NCBI GenBank assembly: GCA_004321905.1
Contig: SCQF01000037.1
Coordinates: forward strand, 1-50,695
Length of the DNA stretch: 50,695 nt
Reading direction: 5' to 3'
From: Verrucomicrobiota bacterium
GTDB lineage: Bacteria > Verrucomicrobiota > Kiritimatiellia > CAIQIC01
Of the stretch, positions 7,829-16,388 are shown in pieces. How positions within the stretch are numbered: the stretch's first letter is position 1; each line of letters begins with the position of its first letter. The notes beneath the pieces were generated by a model, which had not been told where the DNA came from, did no database searches, and was given only the letters and a program-made list of their open reading frames with translations. The translations under genes were made by a program, and so were the position numbers.

Positions 7829-8953
7829 ATGAGCAAGCAGTACACGAAGTGGGCGTTGGCGCTCCTGGCAGTCACCGGGCTGCAGTCGGCGCTGGGCGAG
7901 TGGTATGACGACGGTAAGATCAAAGGCGATATGCGCTATCGCGTTGAAAACATCCAGCAAGAGGGATCGGCCAATCGCAACCGGGATCGTATCCGGGCGC
8001 GCATCGGCTATTATCCGCGGGTCAACAGCGACGTGGATGTCGGGATCTCGTTGGGCACCGATGAAGCGGTGAACGGGTTGGGCGATCCCATCTCGAACAA
8101 CCAGACCCTGGGTTCCCAGGGCACCAAGAAGGGCATCTATGTTGATACGGCCTATATCGACTGGCATCCCTCGATCCTGCCGGGCGTGGACCTGATTGGC
8201 GGCAAGATGAAGAATCCGCTGATTACCGTCAACGACTACCTGGTGGACAACGACTATACGCCGGAAGGTTTGGCGCTGAAGTATCACGTGGGTGATGATA
8301 TCGAGTTCCTGGCCAATGGTTCCTATCAATGGATTCAGGAGCGTTCTGCGGACGACGACACGAAGCTCTATGCCGGCCAGGCGGCGTTGAACTTCAAGAT
8401 GGCCAATGAGAGTCATGTCACCGTGGGCGCGACCTATTACGGGTTCCAGAAGATGCAGGGCTTTGGCGTCCAGGATTGGCAAAACGCCAACAAGGCCTAT
8501 GGCAACAGCACCACAAAGAAAATCTCCGGCACCACGACCAATCTTCTCTACGCGAACGAGTTCAAAGTAGTGGAAGGTTTCGCCGAGGCGGGCACCACCA
8601 TTGTCCTTCCGGTGACGGTTTTTGGCGCCTATTCCAAAAACTCGGATCCGAGCGACATGAACAAGGCCTATACTGCCGGCATCAAGATTGGCAAGGCCAG
8701 CGACCCGAACACCTTTGAGCTTGGCTATGACTATCGCTATCTGGATTCCGATGCGTTCCCGGGCTTCCTGACCGATTCCGATTCCTTCGGTGGCGGCACG
8801 GATGGCAAGGGTCACAAGGTTTCGCTGACTTACCAGATCCTCAAGAACTGGCAGGCGAAGGTCTCCTACTTCATCGACAAGCAGAAGATCGAGAGTGGCG
8901 AGACCCAAAACGACTACAAGCGTTTGCAGATTGACGTGATCGCCAAGTTCTAA
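7829..8953 (+). CDS. outer-membrane porin, probably phosphate-regulated
   Basis: This 374-residue protein has a signal peptide (MSKQYTKWALALLAVTGLQSALG) and alternating beta-strand sequence rich in aromatic and acidic residues. It ends in IDVIAKF with C-terminal Phe, as expected for an outer-membrane beta-barrel recognised by BAM. The start at 7829 has a strong AAAGGAGAAG site. It lies after a Pho-box-like array and before pstB, so it is inferred to let phosphate or phosphorylated compounds across the outer membrane, in the manner of OprP/PhoE, although it is not clearly homologous to either. A strong hairpin follows the stop, so it may be transcribed more than the downstream genes. Confidence 0.75.
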   Translation: MSKQYTKWALALLAVTGLQSALGEWYDDGKIKGDMRYRVENIQQEGSANRNRDRIRARIGYYPRVNSDVDVGISLGTDEAVNGLGDPISNNQTLGSQGTKKGIYVDTAYIDWHPSILPGVDLIGGKMKNPLITVNDYLVDNDYTPEGLALKYHVGDDIEFLANGSYQWIQERSADDDTKLYAGQAALNFKMANESHVTVGATYYGFQKMQGFGVQDWQNANKAYGNSTTKKISGTTTNLLYANEFKVVEGFAEAGTTIVLPVTVFGAYSKNSDPSDMNKAYTAGIKIGKASDPNTFELGYDYRYLDSDAFPGFLTDSDSFGGGTDGKGHKVSLTYQILKNWQAKVSYFIDKQKIESGETQNDYKRLQIDVIAKF

Positions 8954-8966
8954 ACTCAACGTTCGC

Positions 8967-8998
8967 GCGGGTGGCGCCCGCCAACGGGCGCCACCCGC
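8967..8998 (+). terminator. strong hairpin after the porin
   Basis: A perfect 14-bp GC-rich stem (arms 8967-8980 and 8985-8998) has a CCAA loop. The T-run after it is weak (ctccctccgttt), so it may attenuate readthrough into pstB or stabilise the porin message rather than end transcription fully. Confidence 0.6.
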
Positions 8999-9036
8999 CT
9001 CCCTCCGTTTATTCGTCGGTATCGGGGAAGCTGACC

Positions 9037-9381
9037 ATGATTCAGGAAACCTTGGATAGTCGCAAGCAGTTGCAGCCCGAACATTGGCAGTCGCGGGTGG
9101 GCTATTTTTTACAGCAACGCGCGGCGGTGCGCGCCGGCGAAATCGCCGAATGGCTGGGCGTGGAAGAAGCCTTGGTGCGCCATTGCCTCGCCGAGTTTGA
9201 ACAGACCGGCGCTGTCGAAGTGATGCGGCCCATTGGGCGCCAGCCCAATATACAACCCGATTTGGATTATTACCGTTGGCGTCAAACCGCCGACCAGCAG
9301 TTTCGTTGGCAGGCCGAGTTGCGCCGACGTCGGCCGGCAACGCTGCGGGATTTACGCTCCGTTGTGCGTGAAACAATTTGA
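9037..9381 (+). CDS. small winged-helix protein between porin and pstB
   Basis: This 114-residue protein has a central helix-turn-helix-like segment (VRAGEIAEWLGVEEALVRHCLAEFEQTGAVEVMRP, about 37-71), with the recognition helix followed by a short wing-like strand. A basic Arg-rich C-terminal helix (AELRRRRPATLRDLRSVVRE) follows. The start ATG at 9037 has GGGGAAG upstream. It stops 3 bp before the pstB start, so it is co-transcribed with the phosphate transporter. It is not recognised as PhoB or any named regulator. It is inferred to be a local DNA-binding regulator of the phosphate genes. Confidence 0.6.
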   Translation: MIQETLDSRKQLQPEHWQSRVGYFLQQRAAVRAGEIAEWLGVEEALVRHCLAEFEQTGAVEVMRPIGRQPNIQPDLDYYRWRQTADQQFRWQAELRRRRPATLRDLRSVVRETI

Positions 9382-9384
9382 TCA

Positions 9385-10161
9385 ATGTGCCTCATGATTG
9401 AATTTGCCGATAGCGTCGTGCGTCTCAAAGACGTGAATATTTTCTACAGTAAAACACAAGCTGTTCACAATGTTACGATGAATTTTCCGCGACGCCAGGT
9501 GATCGCCCTGATCGGTCCCTCCGGTTGTGGCAAGTCCACGCTCCTGCGCTCGCTGAACCGGATGAACGATCTCGTGGATGGCGTACGCACGACCGGCCTG
9601 ATTGAACTGGATGGTGAGAACATCAACCAACCCGGAGTGGACGTGATCCAGCTCCGGCGGCGCGTCGGCATGGTGTTCCAGAAATCCAATCCGTTTCCTA
9701 AATCCATCTATGACAACGTGATCTATGGCCTGCAAATTCAAGGCGTGAAGGACAAGAATTTTCTGGACGAGGTCGTGGAAAAAAGTTTGACCAGTGCCGC
9801 CTTGTGGGATGAGGTTAAGGATCGGCTCCACACTTCGGCGCTGCAGCTCTCCGGCGGCCAAATGCAACGGCTCTGTATCGCGCGCTGTATCGCCGTAAAT
9901 CCGGAGATCATTTTAATGGATGAGCCGTGCTCCGCGCTCGACCCCCGCTCGACCATCCGCATCGAAGACTTGATTGACGAACTCCGCAACACCTACACGA
10001 TCATTATCGTTACACACAACATGCAACAGGCCTCGCGCGTTTCCGATTTCACCGCCTTCCTCTATGAAGGCCAGCTGATTGAGTACGACAAAACCGACCG
10101 AATTTTCACCAAACCGGAACAAAAACAAACGGAAGATTATATCACCGGCCGGTTTGGTTGA
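9385..10161 (+). CDS. pstB: phosphate ABC transporter ATP-binding protein
   Basis: This 258-residue ATPase powers high-affinity phosphate import on the cytoplasmic side of PstC/PstA. Visible motifs are Walker [10 protein letters not shown], PstB-type [14 protein letters not shown]-loop [17 protein letters not shown], signature LSGGQMQRL, Walker [14 protein letters not shown] and the H-switch [15 protein letters not shown]. The signature has Met where most PstB have Gln (LSGGQQQRL). An ATG at 9394 is a possible shorter start. Its position ahead of pstS is unusual, since pstB normally follows pstA. Confidence 0.95.
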   Translation: MCLMIEFADSVVRLKDVNIFYSKTQAVHNVTMNFPRRQVIALIGPSGCGKSTLLRSLNRMNDLVDGVRTTGLIELDGENINQPGVDVIQLRRRVGMVFQKSNPFPKSIYDNVIYGLQIQGVKDKNFLDEVVEKSLTSAALWDEVKDRLHTSALQLSGGQMQRLCIARCIAVNPEIILMDEPCSALDPRSTIRIEDLIDELRNTYTIIIVTHNMQQASRVSDFTAFLYEGQLIEYDKTDRIFTKPEQKQTEDYITGRFG

Positions 10162-10188
10162 ACAACAACACAAGAAAGGATAGACCAG

Positions 10189-11013
10189 ATGCAAACAAGA
10201 AAGCAGTTCCTGATCGCGGGCCTGATGGCCCTGACCCTCGCCACGGCCCACGCCGCCGGGGACCCGATGAAGATCGTAGTGGATGGCTCGACCACGGTCG
10301 GCCCGATCGCGAAGGCGTTCGCCGAGTACTACATGAAGGCGCACCCCGATGTGAACATCACCGTCAGCGAGTCCGGCAGTGGCAACGGCGCGAAGGGGAT
10401 CATCAACGGCGCCTGTGACGTGGGGACCATGTCGCGCGCGATGAAAAACGAAGAACTGGATGCCGCCAAAGCCAAGGGTCGCAATCCTGTACAGCACACC
10501 GTTGCCTTTGACGGCATCGCCGTGGTCGTGCATCCGGGCAATCCGGTCAAGAACCTCGCCAAGGATCAACTGCGCGACATCTTCACCGGCGAAATCAAAA
10601 ACTGGAAAAAAGTCGGCGGCCCTGATCTCAAGATCGTCGTCATCAGCCGCGACACCAATAGCGGCACATATGAGACCTTTCAAGAGAAGGTGACCAAGTC
10701 CGAGCGTGTCACCGACCGCGCCGAATATGTCGGTAGCAACGGTGCCGTCCGCCAGCGCGTACAGAGCACGCCGGGCGCAATCGGTTACGTCGGCCTGGCC
10801 TTCACCGAGGGCGTCAAGGCTGTGACCATCAATGGAATCGAGGCGACAACCGAGAACGTCATCGCCAAGAAATATCCGATTTCACGCGGTCTCTATATGT
10901 ACACCAACGGCGAACCGGCCGCCGGCACGCCGCTCGCGGATTATGTCGGCCTCTACAAGACGGAGGAAGGCAAGAAGTTGATCGGTGAACAGGGCTACGT
11001 TCCGGTCAAGTAA
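10189..11013 (+). CDS. pstS: phosphate-binding periplasmic protein
   Basis: This 274-residue substrate-binding protein has a signal peptide (MQTRKQFLIAGLMALTLATAHA). Phosphate-binding elements typical of PstS are DGSTTVGPIAKAFAEYY, ESGSGNGAKGIINGACDVGTMSR and RDTNSGTYETF. The start has an AAAGGA site 8-9 bases upstream and lies 27 bp after pstB. It captures phosphate in the periplasm and hands it to PstC/PstA. No lipobox is present, so it is probably soluble. Confidence 0.95.
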   Translation: MQTRKQFLIAGLMALTLATAHAAGDPMKIVVDGSTTVGPIAKAFAEYYMKAHPDVNITVSESGSGNGAKGIINGACDVGTMSRAMKNEELDAAKAKGRNPVQHTVAFDGIAVVVHPGNPVKNLAKDQLRDIFTGEIKNWKKVGGPDLKIVVISRDTNSGTYETFQEKVTKSERVTDRAEYVGSNGAVRQRVQSTPGAIGYVGLAFTEGVKAVTINGIEATTENVIAKKYPISRGLYMYTNGEPAAGTPLADYVGLYKTEEGKKLIGEQGYVPVK

Positions 11014-11032
11014 CCAAGACTTGCGCGTGCCG

Positions 11033-11079
11033 ATCCAAGGTTTGGAAATTCTCCCGGCGGAGGATTCCAAACCTTGGAA
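11033..11079. repeat. paired TTCCAA...TTGGAA palindrome, copy 3
   Basis: Cores ATCCAAGGTTTGGAA (11033-11047) and TTCCAAACCTTGGAA (11065-11079) lie 32 bp apart in the pstS-pstC gap inside the operon. As RNA the pair could fold into two small hairpins or one larger stem, which might alter the pstS to pstC expression ratio. That effect is inference. Confidence 0.85.
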
Positions 11080-11094
11080 CATCTGTTGGTGGCC

Positions 11095-12231
11095 ATGAAC
11101 ACAACCAAATCCAGCCTGATGTTGAGTCGGGCGGCCAACCGCAACCAGCGCCTCGCGCGCTGGTTCGGCGAGGGCCTTCTGTTGGTGATTACCTCACTCT
11201 CGATGCTGGCGGTGGTGTTCATTCTTTTTTTTATTGCCCGCGACGCTTTTCCCTTCTTCAATTCGTGGACGCATTGCAAGGCGTTCTTCACCAGCACGCA
11301 CTGGTATCCGACGCGCGACCCGTCGGAATTCGGCGCGCTTTCGATCCTCTTCGGCAGCGCCCTGGTCACGCTCGGCGCGGCACTGGTCGCCATTCCACTC
11401 GGCCTGGCCGCTGCCGTCTGTTTGAGCGATGTGCTGCCGTTCCACATCCGGCAATACGTCAAGCCGGTGATCGAGATGCTGGCGGCGATCCCGTCGGTCG
11501 CTTACGGCTTCTTTGCGCTGGTGGTGTTTGCTCCGGCACTACAGGAGCGTGGCGGGCCGATGCTTGCTTGGGCGTTTTGGATTGTTGTCACTCCCATTTT
11601 ATTTCTGACCGTACTTGTATTGAGCGATTTGATTTCAGCGCGCCTGCCCGAAAAGGTCCGCCCCATGGCGCGCACACTGGTGCTCGTGACTCTTGGCGCG
11701 CTGGCTGGCTGGTTTTTGTGGAAAACCGGCGTGATTTTGCGTGGGCTGGAGATTTCCAGCGGCACCAATGCGCTCAACGCGGCGATCATCCTCGGCATCA
11801 TGGCGCTGCCAACGATGGTCAGCGTTTCCGAGGACGCGCTCCAGGCCACCGGCCGCGACCTGCGCATGGCCAGTTATGCGCTTGGTGCGACGCGCGCCGA
11901 GACACTGGTGCGCGTCGTCATTCCCGCGGCGGCCAGCGGCATTCTGGCGGCGGCCATTCTTTCCATCATGCGCGCTATCGGCGAGACCATGGTCGTCTGG
12001 ATGGCGTCCGGCAATGCCGCGCGTATTCCGGAGCCGTGGTTCAATTTCCTTGATCCTGTCCGCACACTCACCGCCACCATCGCCGGCGATATGGGCGAGG
12101 CCGATCAGAGTGCCGGTTCAGCCCACTATCACGTCCTGTTTGCCATGGCGTTGGTGCTGCTCTTGTTCTCGCTCGTCTGCAATCTGGTCAGCGAAAGCAT
12201 GATTTCCCGCACACGCCGGAGGTTGCGCTGA
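11095..12231 (+). CDS. pstC: phosphate ABC transporter permease
   Basis: This 378-residue inner-membrane permease has a cytoplasmic N-terminus, a first helix at about 27-48, then five further helices. The conserved EAA-type loop reads MASYALGATRAETLVRVVIPAAASGI, and IRQYVKPVIEMLAAIPSVAYGFFA is typical of PstC. ATG 11095 was chosen; a TTG 21 bp upstream lies inside the dispersed palindrome and would add repeat-encoded residues. It is about 60 residues longer than many PstC, with extra sequence around the third and fourth helices. It is adjacent to pstA with a 1-bp gap. Confidence 0.9.
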   Translation: MNTTKSSLMLSRAANRNQRLARWFGEGLLLVITSLSMLAVVFILFFIARDAFPFFNSWTHCKAFFTSTHWYPTRDPSEFGALSILFGSALVTLGAALVAIPLGLAAAVCLSDVLPFHIRQYVKPVIEMLAAIPSVAYGFFALVVFAPALQERGGPMLAWAFWIVVTPILFLTVLVLSDLISARLPEKVRPMARTLVLVTLGALAGWFLWKTGVILRGLEISSGTNALNAAIILGIMALPTMVSVSEDALQATGRDLRMASYALGATRAETLVRVVIPAAASGILAAAILSIMRAIGETMVVWMASGNAARIPEPWFNFLDPVRTLTATIAGDMGEADQSAGSAHYHVLFAMALVLLLFSLVCNLVSESMISRTRRRLR

Positions 12232-12232
12232 T

Positions 12233-13579
12233 ATGTTGCGTCTCGGCACACGCAAGTTGCTCGACCGCTCGTTCACGGGCATGGGTGTACTCTCGATCAC
12301 GCTGCTGACTGCGGCGTTGCTGATCCTGCTGGCCCCGATGTGCCTGCGCGGTGTCGGGGCCTACGTCTTCCAAGGCACAGCGGAATTCCGCCGCGTCCTG
12401 CTTGAGAAATTCCACCGTGGCAATCGCGATGAGGTCCAGCACGAGCTGGCGGTCATCATGCGCGCCCGCCAACCGGTGTTCACGGCCCTGCAAGCCTTCC
12501 AGAAGGAGCTGGAAGCGATGCCGGTCGCGCAGCGCCGCAAAATCAAACCCGAATTTGAACAAGTCCACGCGGCGGTCAAGGAACTGCTCGGCCCGATCCC
12601 CGGCGAGGAAATGGCGTTGATGATGCACAGTCAGTACGGCCAGACCCGCTGGGACCGCGCGCAGGTCAAAATCCAAAAAATCCTGTTCACCGAGGATTAC
12701 GATTTTTCTGGCGGCGGAATGGGGCGCAAGGTACTCAAGCCGCGCGTAGAGAAATTCCGCGGGACGGCGTTGGAGCCGCTGTTCGGCTATGTCGAACAAC
12801 ACGCCACCGAGATGTTGCGGCCGCAGTGGACTTTTTATGGCCGCTTTCTGACCGATGAATCCTATGACGCGCATTTCTTTGGCGGTATTGGCCCAGAGGC
12901 CCTGGGCACGCTCTATCTGACGCTCGGTGCAATCCTGTTTGCCGTGCCGATGGGCGTGATCGCTGCGATTTATCTCGTCGAGTATGCCCGCGAGAACCGA
13001 CTCGTGCGCCTACTGCGCGTCTGCATCAGCACACTCGCCGGCGTGCCGAGCATCGTCTTCGGCCTGTTCGGTCTCGCTTTCTTCATCAACGCCGTGCACC
13101 TCTCTGCCAATAAGAGTGTATTGGTTGGTTCCCTTACGCTCGGCTTGCTAATTCTGCCGACGATCATTCGCGCCGCGGAGGAAGCGTTGCGGGCCGTGCC
13201 GGCCACCTATAAGCAGGCTGCGCTCAGCCTCGGTGCGGGGCAGTGGCGCGCCATTCGCACGGTCATTCTGCCCGCCGCGCTGCCCGGTATTCTGACCGGT
13301 GTCATCATCAGCATGGGCCGCGCGGCGGGCGAAACCGCGCCGATCATTTTCACCGCTGCGGTCAGCGTCGGTAAACCTCTGACGCTGCTGCAAACCTTCT
13401 CGCAGCCGACGCCCGCGCTACCGTGGAACATCTATAACCTGTGCAGCGAACATGTGGCGGTGGACGAAATCCGCCACGTCCAGTACGGCATGGTCTTCAG
13501 CCTCGTGTTGCTGGTGCTGGTGCTCAATCTCACGGCGATCATTGTTCGCGCCAAAGTCGCTAAAGGACTGCGCACGTGA
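12233..13579 (+). CDS. pstA: phosphate ABC transporter permease with long periplasmic insert
   Basis: This 448-residue protein is clearly longer than the usual 280-300. Helix 1 (about 17-38) is followed by roughly 175 extra, mostly helical and charged residues (about 42-218, for example EFRRVLLEKFHRGNRDEVQHELAVIMRARQ in pieces). The ordinary PstA core then begins at ALGTLYLTLGAILFAVPMGVIAAIYLVEYA. The EAA loop TYKQAALSLGAGQWRAIRTVILPAALPGIL is intact. By topology the insert should be periplasmic, where it could contact PstS or the cell wall. It is coupled to pstC. Confidence 0.9.
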   Translation: MLRLGTRKLLDRSFTGMGVLSITLLTAALLILLAPMCLRGVGAYVFQGTAEFRRVLLEKFHRGNRDEVQHELAVIMRARQPVFTALQAFQKELEAMPVAQRRKIKPEFEQVHAAVKELLGPIPGEEMALMMHSQYGQTRWDRAQVKIQKILFTEDYDFSGGGMGRKVLKPRVEKFRGTALEPLFGYVEQHATEMLRPQWTFYGRFLTDESYDAHFFGGIGPEALGTLYLTLGAILFAVPMGVIAAIYLVEYARENRLVRLLRVCISTLAGVPSIVFGLFGLAFFINAVHLSANKSVLVGSLTLGLLILPTIIRAAEEALRAVPATYKQAALSLGAGQWRAIRTVILPAALPGILTGVIISMGRAAGETAPIIFTAAVSVGKPLTLLQTFSQPTPALPWNIYNLCSEHVAVDEIRHVQYGMVFSLVLLVLVLNLTAIIVRAKVAKGLRT

Positions 13580-13615
13580 AGATATTTGGCATAGTTTGGG
13601 AAAGGATGGTATAAA

Positions 13616-14269
13616 ATGTCCGTGCATCTGATTCGTGAAATCACCGGCCTCAAGCGGCTGATTCTGGCGCTAAGCGCGCAGGTCGAGGATAGCGTACGGC
13701 AGGCCGTCCGCGCCGTGACCCAGCGCGACGCGGCGCTCGCGCAAGCCGTGATTGATGGCGATAACGTTGTGGATCACGAAGAGGTGACCATTGAGGAAGA
13801 ATGCCTCAAGATTCTGGCCCTGCACCAGCCGGTGGCCCACGATCTGCGCTTTCTGGTGGCGATCCTCAAGCTCAACCACACGCTGGAGCGTATCGGCGAT
13901 CTTGCGGTCAACATTGCCAAACGCGCAAAATATCTTGCGGAGCAACCGCGGATCAATGTGCCGATTGATTTCACTCCGATCGCTGAGAAAGCGCAGGGCA
14001 TGTTGCACAAGAGCTTGGACGCGCTGATCAACATGGACATCAGCCTCGCACGCGAGATTGGCGTGGCCGACGACGAGGTGGATGCCCTCAACCGCGAAAT
14101 CTATGATCGCGTCAAGGGCTTGCTCCGCGAACGCCCCGACGAAATCGAAACGCTGATTACCCTGCTGAACGTCTCGCGTCACCTCGAACGCATCGCCGAT
14201 CACGCCAGCAGTATTGCCGAAGATGTGATCTACCTGCTCGAAGGCAAGATCGTCCGCCACCAGCATTGA
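13616..14269 (+). CDS. phoU: phosphate signalling protein PhoU
   Basis: This 217-residue protein consists of two PhoU three-helix repeats. Each holds the metal-binding E/DxxxD-type motif, seen in ILKLNHTLERIGDLAVNIAKRA (first repeat) and LLNVSRHLERIADHASSIAEDV (second repeat). PhoU links the Pst transporter with the PhoR/PhoB two-component system and keeps the regulon off when phosphate is plentiful. An AAAGGA site precedes the ATG. As last gene of the pst unit it has the conventional position. Confidence 0.95.
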   Translation: MSVHLIREITGLKRLILALSAQVEDSVRQAVRAVTQRDAALAQAVIDGDNVVDHEEVTIEEECLKILALHQPVAHDLRFLVAILKLNHTLERIGDLAVNIAKRAKYLAEQPRINVPIDFTPIAEKAQGMLHKSLDALINMDISLAREIGVADDEVDALNREIYDRVKGLLRERPDEIETLITLLNVSRHLERIADHASSIAEDVIYLLEGKIVRHQH

Positions 14270-14270
14270 G

Positions 14271-14322
14271 TTTTTCCAAGGTTTGGAACGCGGGTGTGGC
14301 GCTTTTTCCAAGGCTTGGAAAA
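14271..14322. repeat. paired TTCCAA...TTGGAA palindrome, copy 4
   Basis: Cores TTCCAAGGTTTGGAA (14274-14288) and TTCCAAGGCTTGGAA (14306-14320) lie 32 bp apart, with T5 before both. The pair starts 2 bp after the phoU stop and lies ahead of dapB. Confidence 0.9.
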
Positions 14323-14367
14323 CCCGCGCCCCGCCGTTACACTCGCGCCGTTTTCAGGAGAACGCAC

Positions 14368-15186
14368 ATGCAAAAAGTCGTCATCATCGGCGCGGCGGGA
14401 CGGATGGGCAAGACCTTGGTGCGGCTGCTGCAAGCCAAGGCGGTACCGGGCCTGCAGTTGGCTGGCGCGGTGGACCTGTGGGACGTGACCGAACGTGGAC
14501 AGGACATCGGCCTCATCGCCGGAGCCGGTGCCACCGGCGTCATGTTGAACAGTGATCTCGCCGCCGTTGCTCCGGGTTGCGATGTGGCGATTGATTTTTC
14601 CTCCCATCAAGGCGCTTCTGGCAATGCCGCGCGTCTGGCCGGTTGGCATAAACCCGTCGTGATTGGCACAACCGGCCTCAACGCCGACGAGAAAAGCATA
14701 GTTGCGAACGCGGCCAAACAAATCCCCGTTGTTCTTGCTCCGAACATGAGCCTCGGCGTGAACTTGCTGTGTGCTTTGGTCAAAGAGGCCGCCGCCGCAC
14801 TCAAAGGCAAAGGCTATGACATTGAGATTATCGAGCGTCATCATCGCCACAAAAAAGATGCGCCCAGCGGTACGGCCTTGGGACTCGGCGAAGCCGCCGC
14901 CGCCGGTAGTGGTTGGGATTTGCCCAAAGTGGCGGTGCATGGCCGTGCGGGACTCGTTGGTGAGCGTCCGGCAGAACAGATTGGTTTCCACGCGGTGCGC
15001 GGCGGCGATTTCGTTGGCGATCACACCGTGGTGTTCGCCGCCGATGGCGAATGCATTGAATTGAGCCATCGTGCGACGAGCCGCGATACTTTCGCTCTCG
15101 GTGCGCTCCGCGCCGCTGCCTGGCTCACCGGCAAACCCGCCGGCCTCTACACCATGCAGGATGTACTCGGCCTGTCGCGGGAATAG
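14368..15186 (+). CDS. dapB: 4-hydroxy-tetrahydrodipicolinate reductase
   Basis: This 272-residue enzyme performs the NAD(P)H-dependent reduction step of lysine/diaminopimelate synthesis. The N-terminal Rossmann motif is VVIIGAAGRMGKTLVRLL. The substrate-domain motif is EIIERHHRHKKDAPSGTALGLGEAAA, which includes the catalytic His pair and Lys. The length is standard. ATG 14368 follows a CAGGAG site at suitable distance; upstream in-frame sequence only translates the palindromic repeats. Confidence 0.95.
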   Translation: MQKVVIIGAAGRMGKTLVRLLQAKAVPGLQLAGAVDLWDVTERGQDIGLIAGAGATGVMLNSDLAAVAPGCDVAIDFSSHQGASGNAARLAGWHKPVVIGTTGLNADEKSIVANAAKQIPVVLAPNMSLGVNLLCALVKEAAAALKGKGYDIEIIERHHRHKKDAPSGTALGLGEAAAAGSGWDLPKVAVHGRAGLVGERPAEQIGFHAVRGGDFVGDHTVVFAADGECIELSHRATSRDTFALGALRAAAWLTGKPAGLYTMQDVLGLSRE

Positions 15187-15195
15187 CATGGTGGG

Positions 15196-15313
15196 GCGAA
15201 CCCTCCGGGTGAGCCGCAAAAAGCAAGATGGCTTGGCGAAATCTCTTCATGTTTTGGTAGGGCGACGCCTCTGGCGGAACCGTACCATAAGACGGCTCAC
15301 CCGGAGGGTTCGC
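15196..15313. repeat. 20-bp inverted repeat flanking a GTAGGGCGACGCC unit
   Basis: The arm at 15196-15215 (gcgaaccctccgggtgagcc) is repeated exactly as reverse complement at 15294-15313. Between them (about 15258-15285) lies a quasi-palindrome GGTAGGGCGACGCC...GGTACC-like unit that recurs in reverse orientation at 16353-16381. The element lies between the convergent dapB and CsgG/PEGA genes and could act as a bidirectional terminator or be a small non-autonomous mobile element. Confidence 0.7.
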
Positions 15314-15328
15314 TCTACCGCGATTTGA

Positions 15329-16264
15329 TCAGTCGTTGATCGTGTGGATGATCAGCCCCGGCTCGCCTTGGAAGATGTTCAAGCGCGCCTTTTCGTAGAT
15401 CTGTTTGATCTCGTCGGCGCTCAGCTCGGTGCGAATCATCGGGACTTCAATCGAGGTATCCTTCTCGAACAGGATGCGCTTGGAGACGTCGCGATAGCCG
15501 GCTTTGCCAATCGTCATCACGTGATCGCCCTTGAAAATTTCGGCATCGGCTAGCGGCGTGGTGCCGATCAGAATGCCATCCACTTCCACCAGCGCCGGGT
15601 CGGCAGAGGTTTTGACGGAGAGTTTGATCTTGGGCCGTGCCTGCTGCGCGAGTTGCGTCTGCTGTAAGGCGTTCTGTAATTTCGGCAGTGCGTCGTCAAT
15701 CGCCTTTTCCACCAAACCGAGTACGTCATCTTCGGAAAGCTCGGTGGATTGCGCCGCGGTCTGGCGCACTTTCGTCATCGCCGAGCCGCTGGCCATCGCG
15801 ATCACGCCGCCATCCACGGGGTTCAGGGCTTCGATGCCCACGCGCGTGCTCAAGGTGGTGAACTCCGTGCGCTCGCCTAGATTAACCACTTGCTTACCCG
15901 TGGAAAGGCTCATGATGTTGCCGCGCAAGACCGCGTCGGCGCGGAGCGCCTGTGCCGCATGGATGAACGTCGGGCGCGCGGCGGTCTTCTTGCCCTGATC
16001 CATCGGCTGTTCCTTCTCCATCTGCGCGATGAAGTCGCGCCGGTCAATCAAGGTGAAATTCGTCGAGCCGAGCAAACGTTGGCCCAGCAGAAACACGCCT
16101 TTGGCGGCGAGTGCGCCGGGCGCCACCGCGCCGCCGAGCCGGGCATCGGCCCGCTGGCCGGTTTGGTCTTCAAAGTCCATCACGGCCACGCGCATCGGTT
16201 GCGCGTAGCAGGCCGCTGTCAGGCCGACGCACGCCGTCAGAACACTCGCGAGATTGGTTTTCAT
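15329..16264 (-). CDS. secreted CsgG-like protein with C-terminal PEGA domain
   Basis: This 311-residue protein has an N-terminal signal sequence (MKTNLASVLTACVGLTAACYAQ) with no clear lipobox. Residues about 25-180 resemble the CsgG/curli-assembly-type domain (MRVAVMDFEDQTGQ, ADAVLRGNIMSLSTGKQVVNLGERTEFTTLSTRV). The segment at about 215-275 is a PEGA-like beta domain (ALVEVDGILIGTTPLADAEIFKGDHVMTIGKAGYRD). Such proteins act in the periplasm or at the outer membrane, but no curli-type partner gene is nearby. The start has an AAAAGGAG site. Confidence 0.7.
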   Translation of the reverse strand: MKTNLASVLTACVGLTAACYAQPMRVAVMDFEDQTGQRADARLGGAVAPGALAAKGVFLLGQRLLGSTNFTLIDRRDFIAQMEKEQPMDQGKKTAARPTFIHAAQALRADAVLRGNIMSLSTGKQVVNLGERTEFTTLSTRVGIEALNPVDGGVIAMASGSAMTKVRQTAAQSTELSEDDVLGLVEKAIDDALPKLQNALQQTQLAQQARPKIKLSVKTSADPALVEVDGILIGTTPLADAEIFKGDHVMTIGKAGYRDVSKRILFEKDTSIEVPMIRTELSADEIKQIYEKARLNIFQGEPGLIIHTIND

Positions 16265-16352
16265 AATAACTCCTTTTCGTTGCCGCTAAAATACACCACC
16301 TCCCGGCGGCGCGCGAATCAAAAAATTGGCAGTCAAAAAGGCCGTTTTTTGT

Positions 16353-16381
16353 AGCGGCTCCGCCGGAGGCGTCGCCCTACC
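16353..16381 (-). repeat. GTAGGGCGACGCCTCCGG dispersed unit
   Basis: On the minus strand this reads GTAGGGCGACGCCTCCGGCGGAGCCGCTAC in segments. It is nearly the same as the unit at 15258-15285 and is itself partly palindromic. It lies in the 124-bp gap between truA and the CsgG/PEGA gene, where nothing else is apparent. Confidence 0.6.
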
Positions 16382-16388
16382 GTAAGAG

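Noticed and set aside
10162-10188. Separate Pho box before pstS
   Set aside because: No 11-bp-phased hexamers are present; the gap holds only a ribosome-binding site.
14271-14322. The TTCCAA palindrome pairs as ordinary rho-independent terminators
   Set aside because: The RNA stem would end in A-runs, not U-runs. Copies occur inside operons (pstS-pstC), inside a coding gene and before genes, and the pairs keep a fixed 32-bp spacing that a terminator does not need.
14266-14367. Longer dapB start
   Set aside because: The extra residues merely translate the palindrome pair, and the CAGGAG site lies before ATG 14368.
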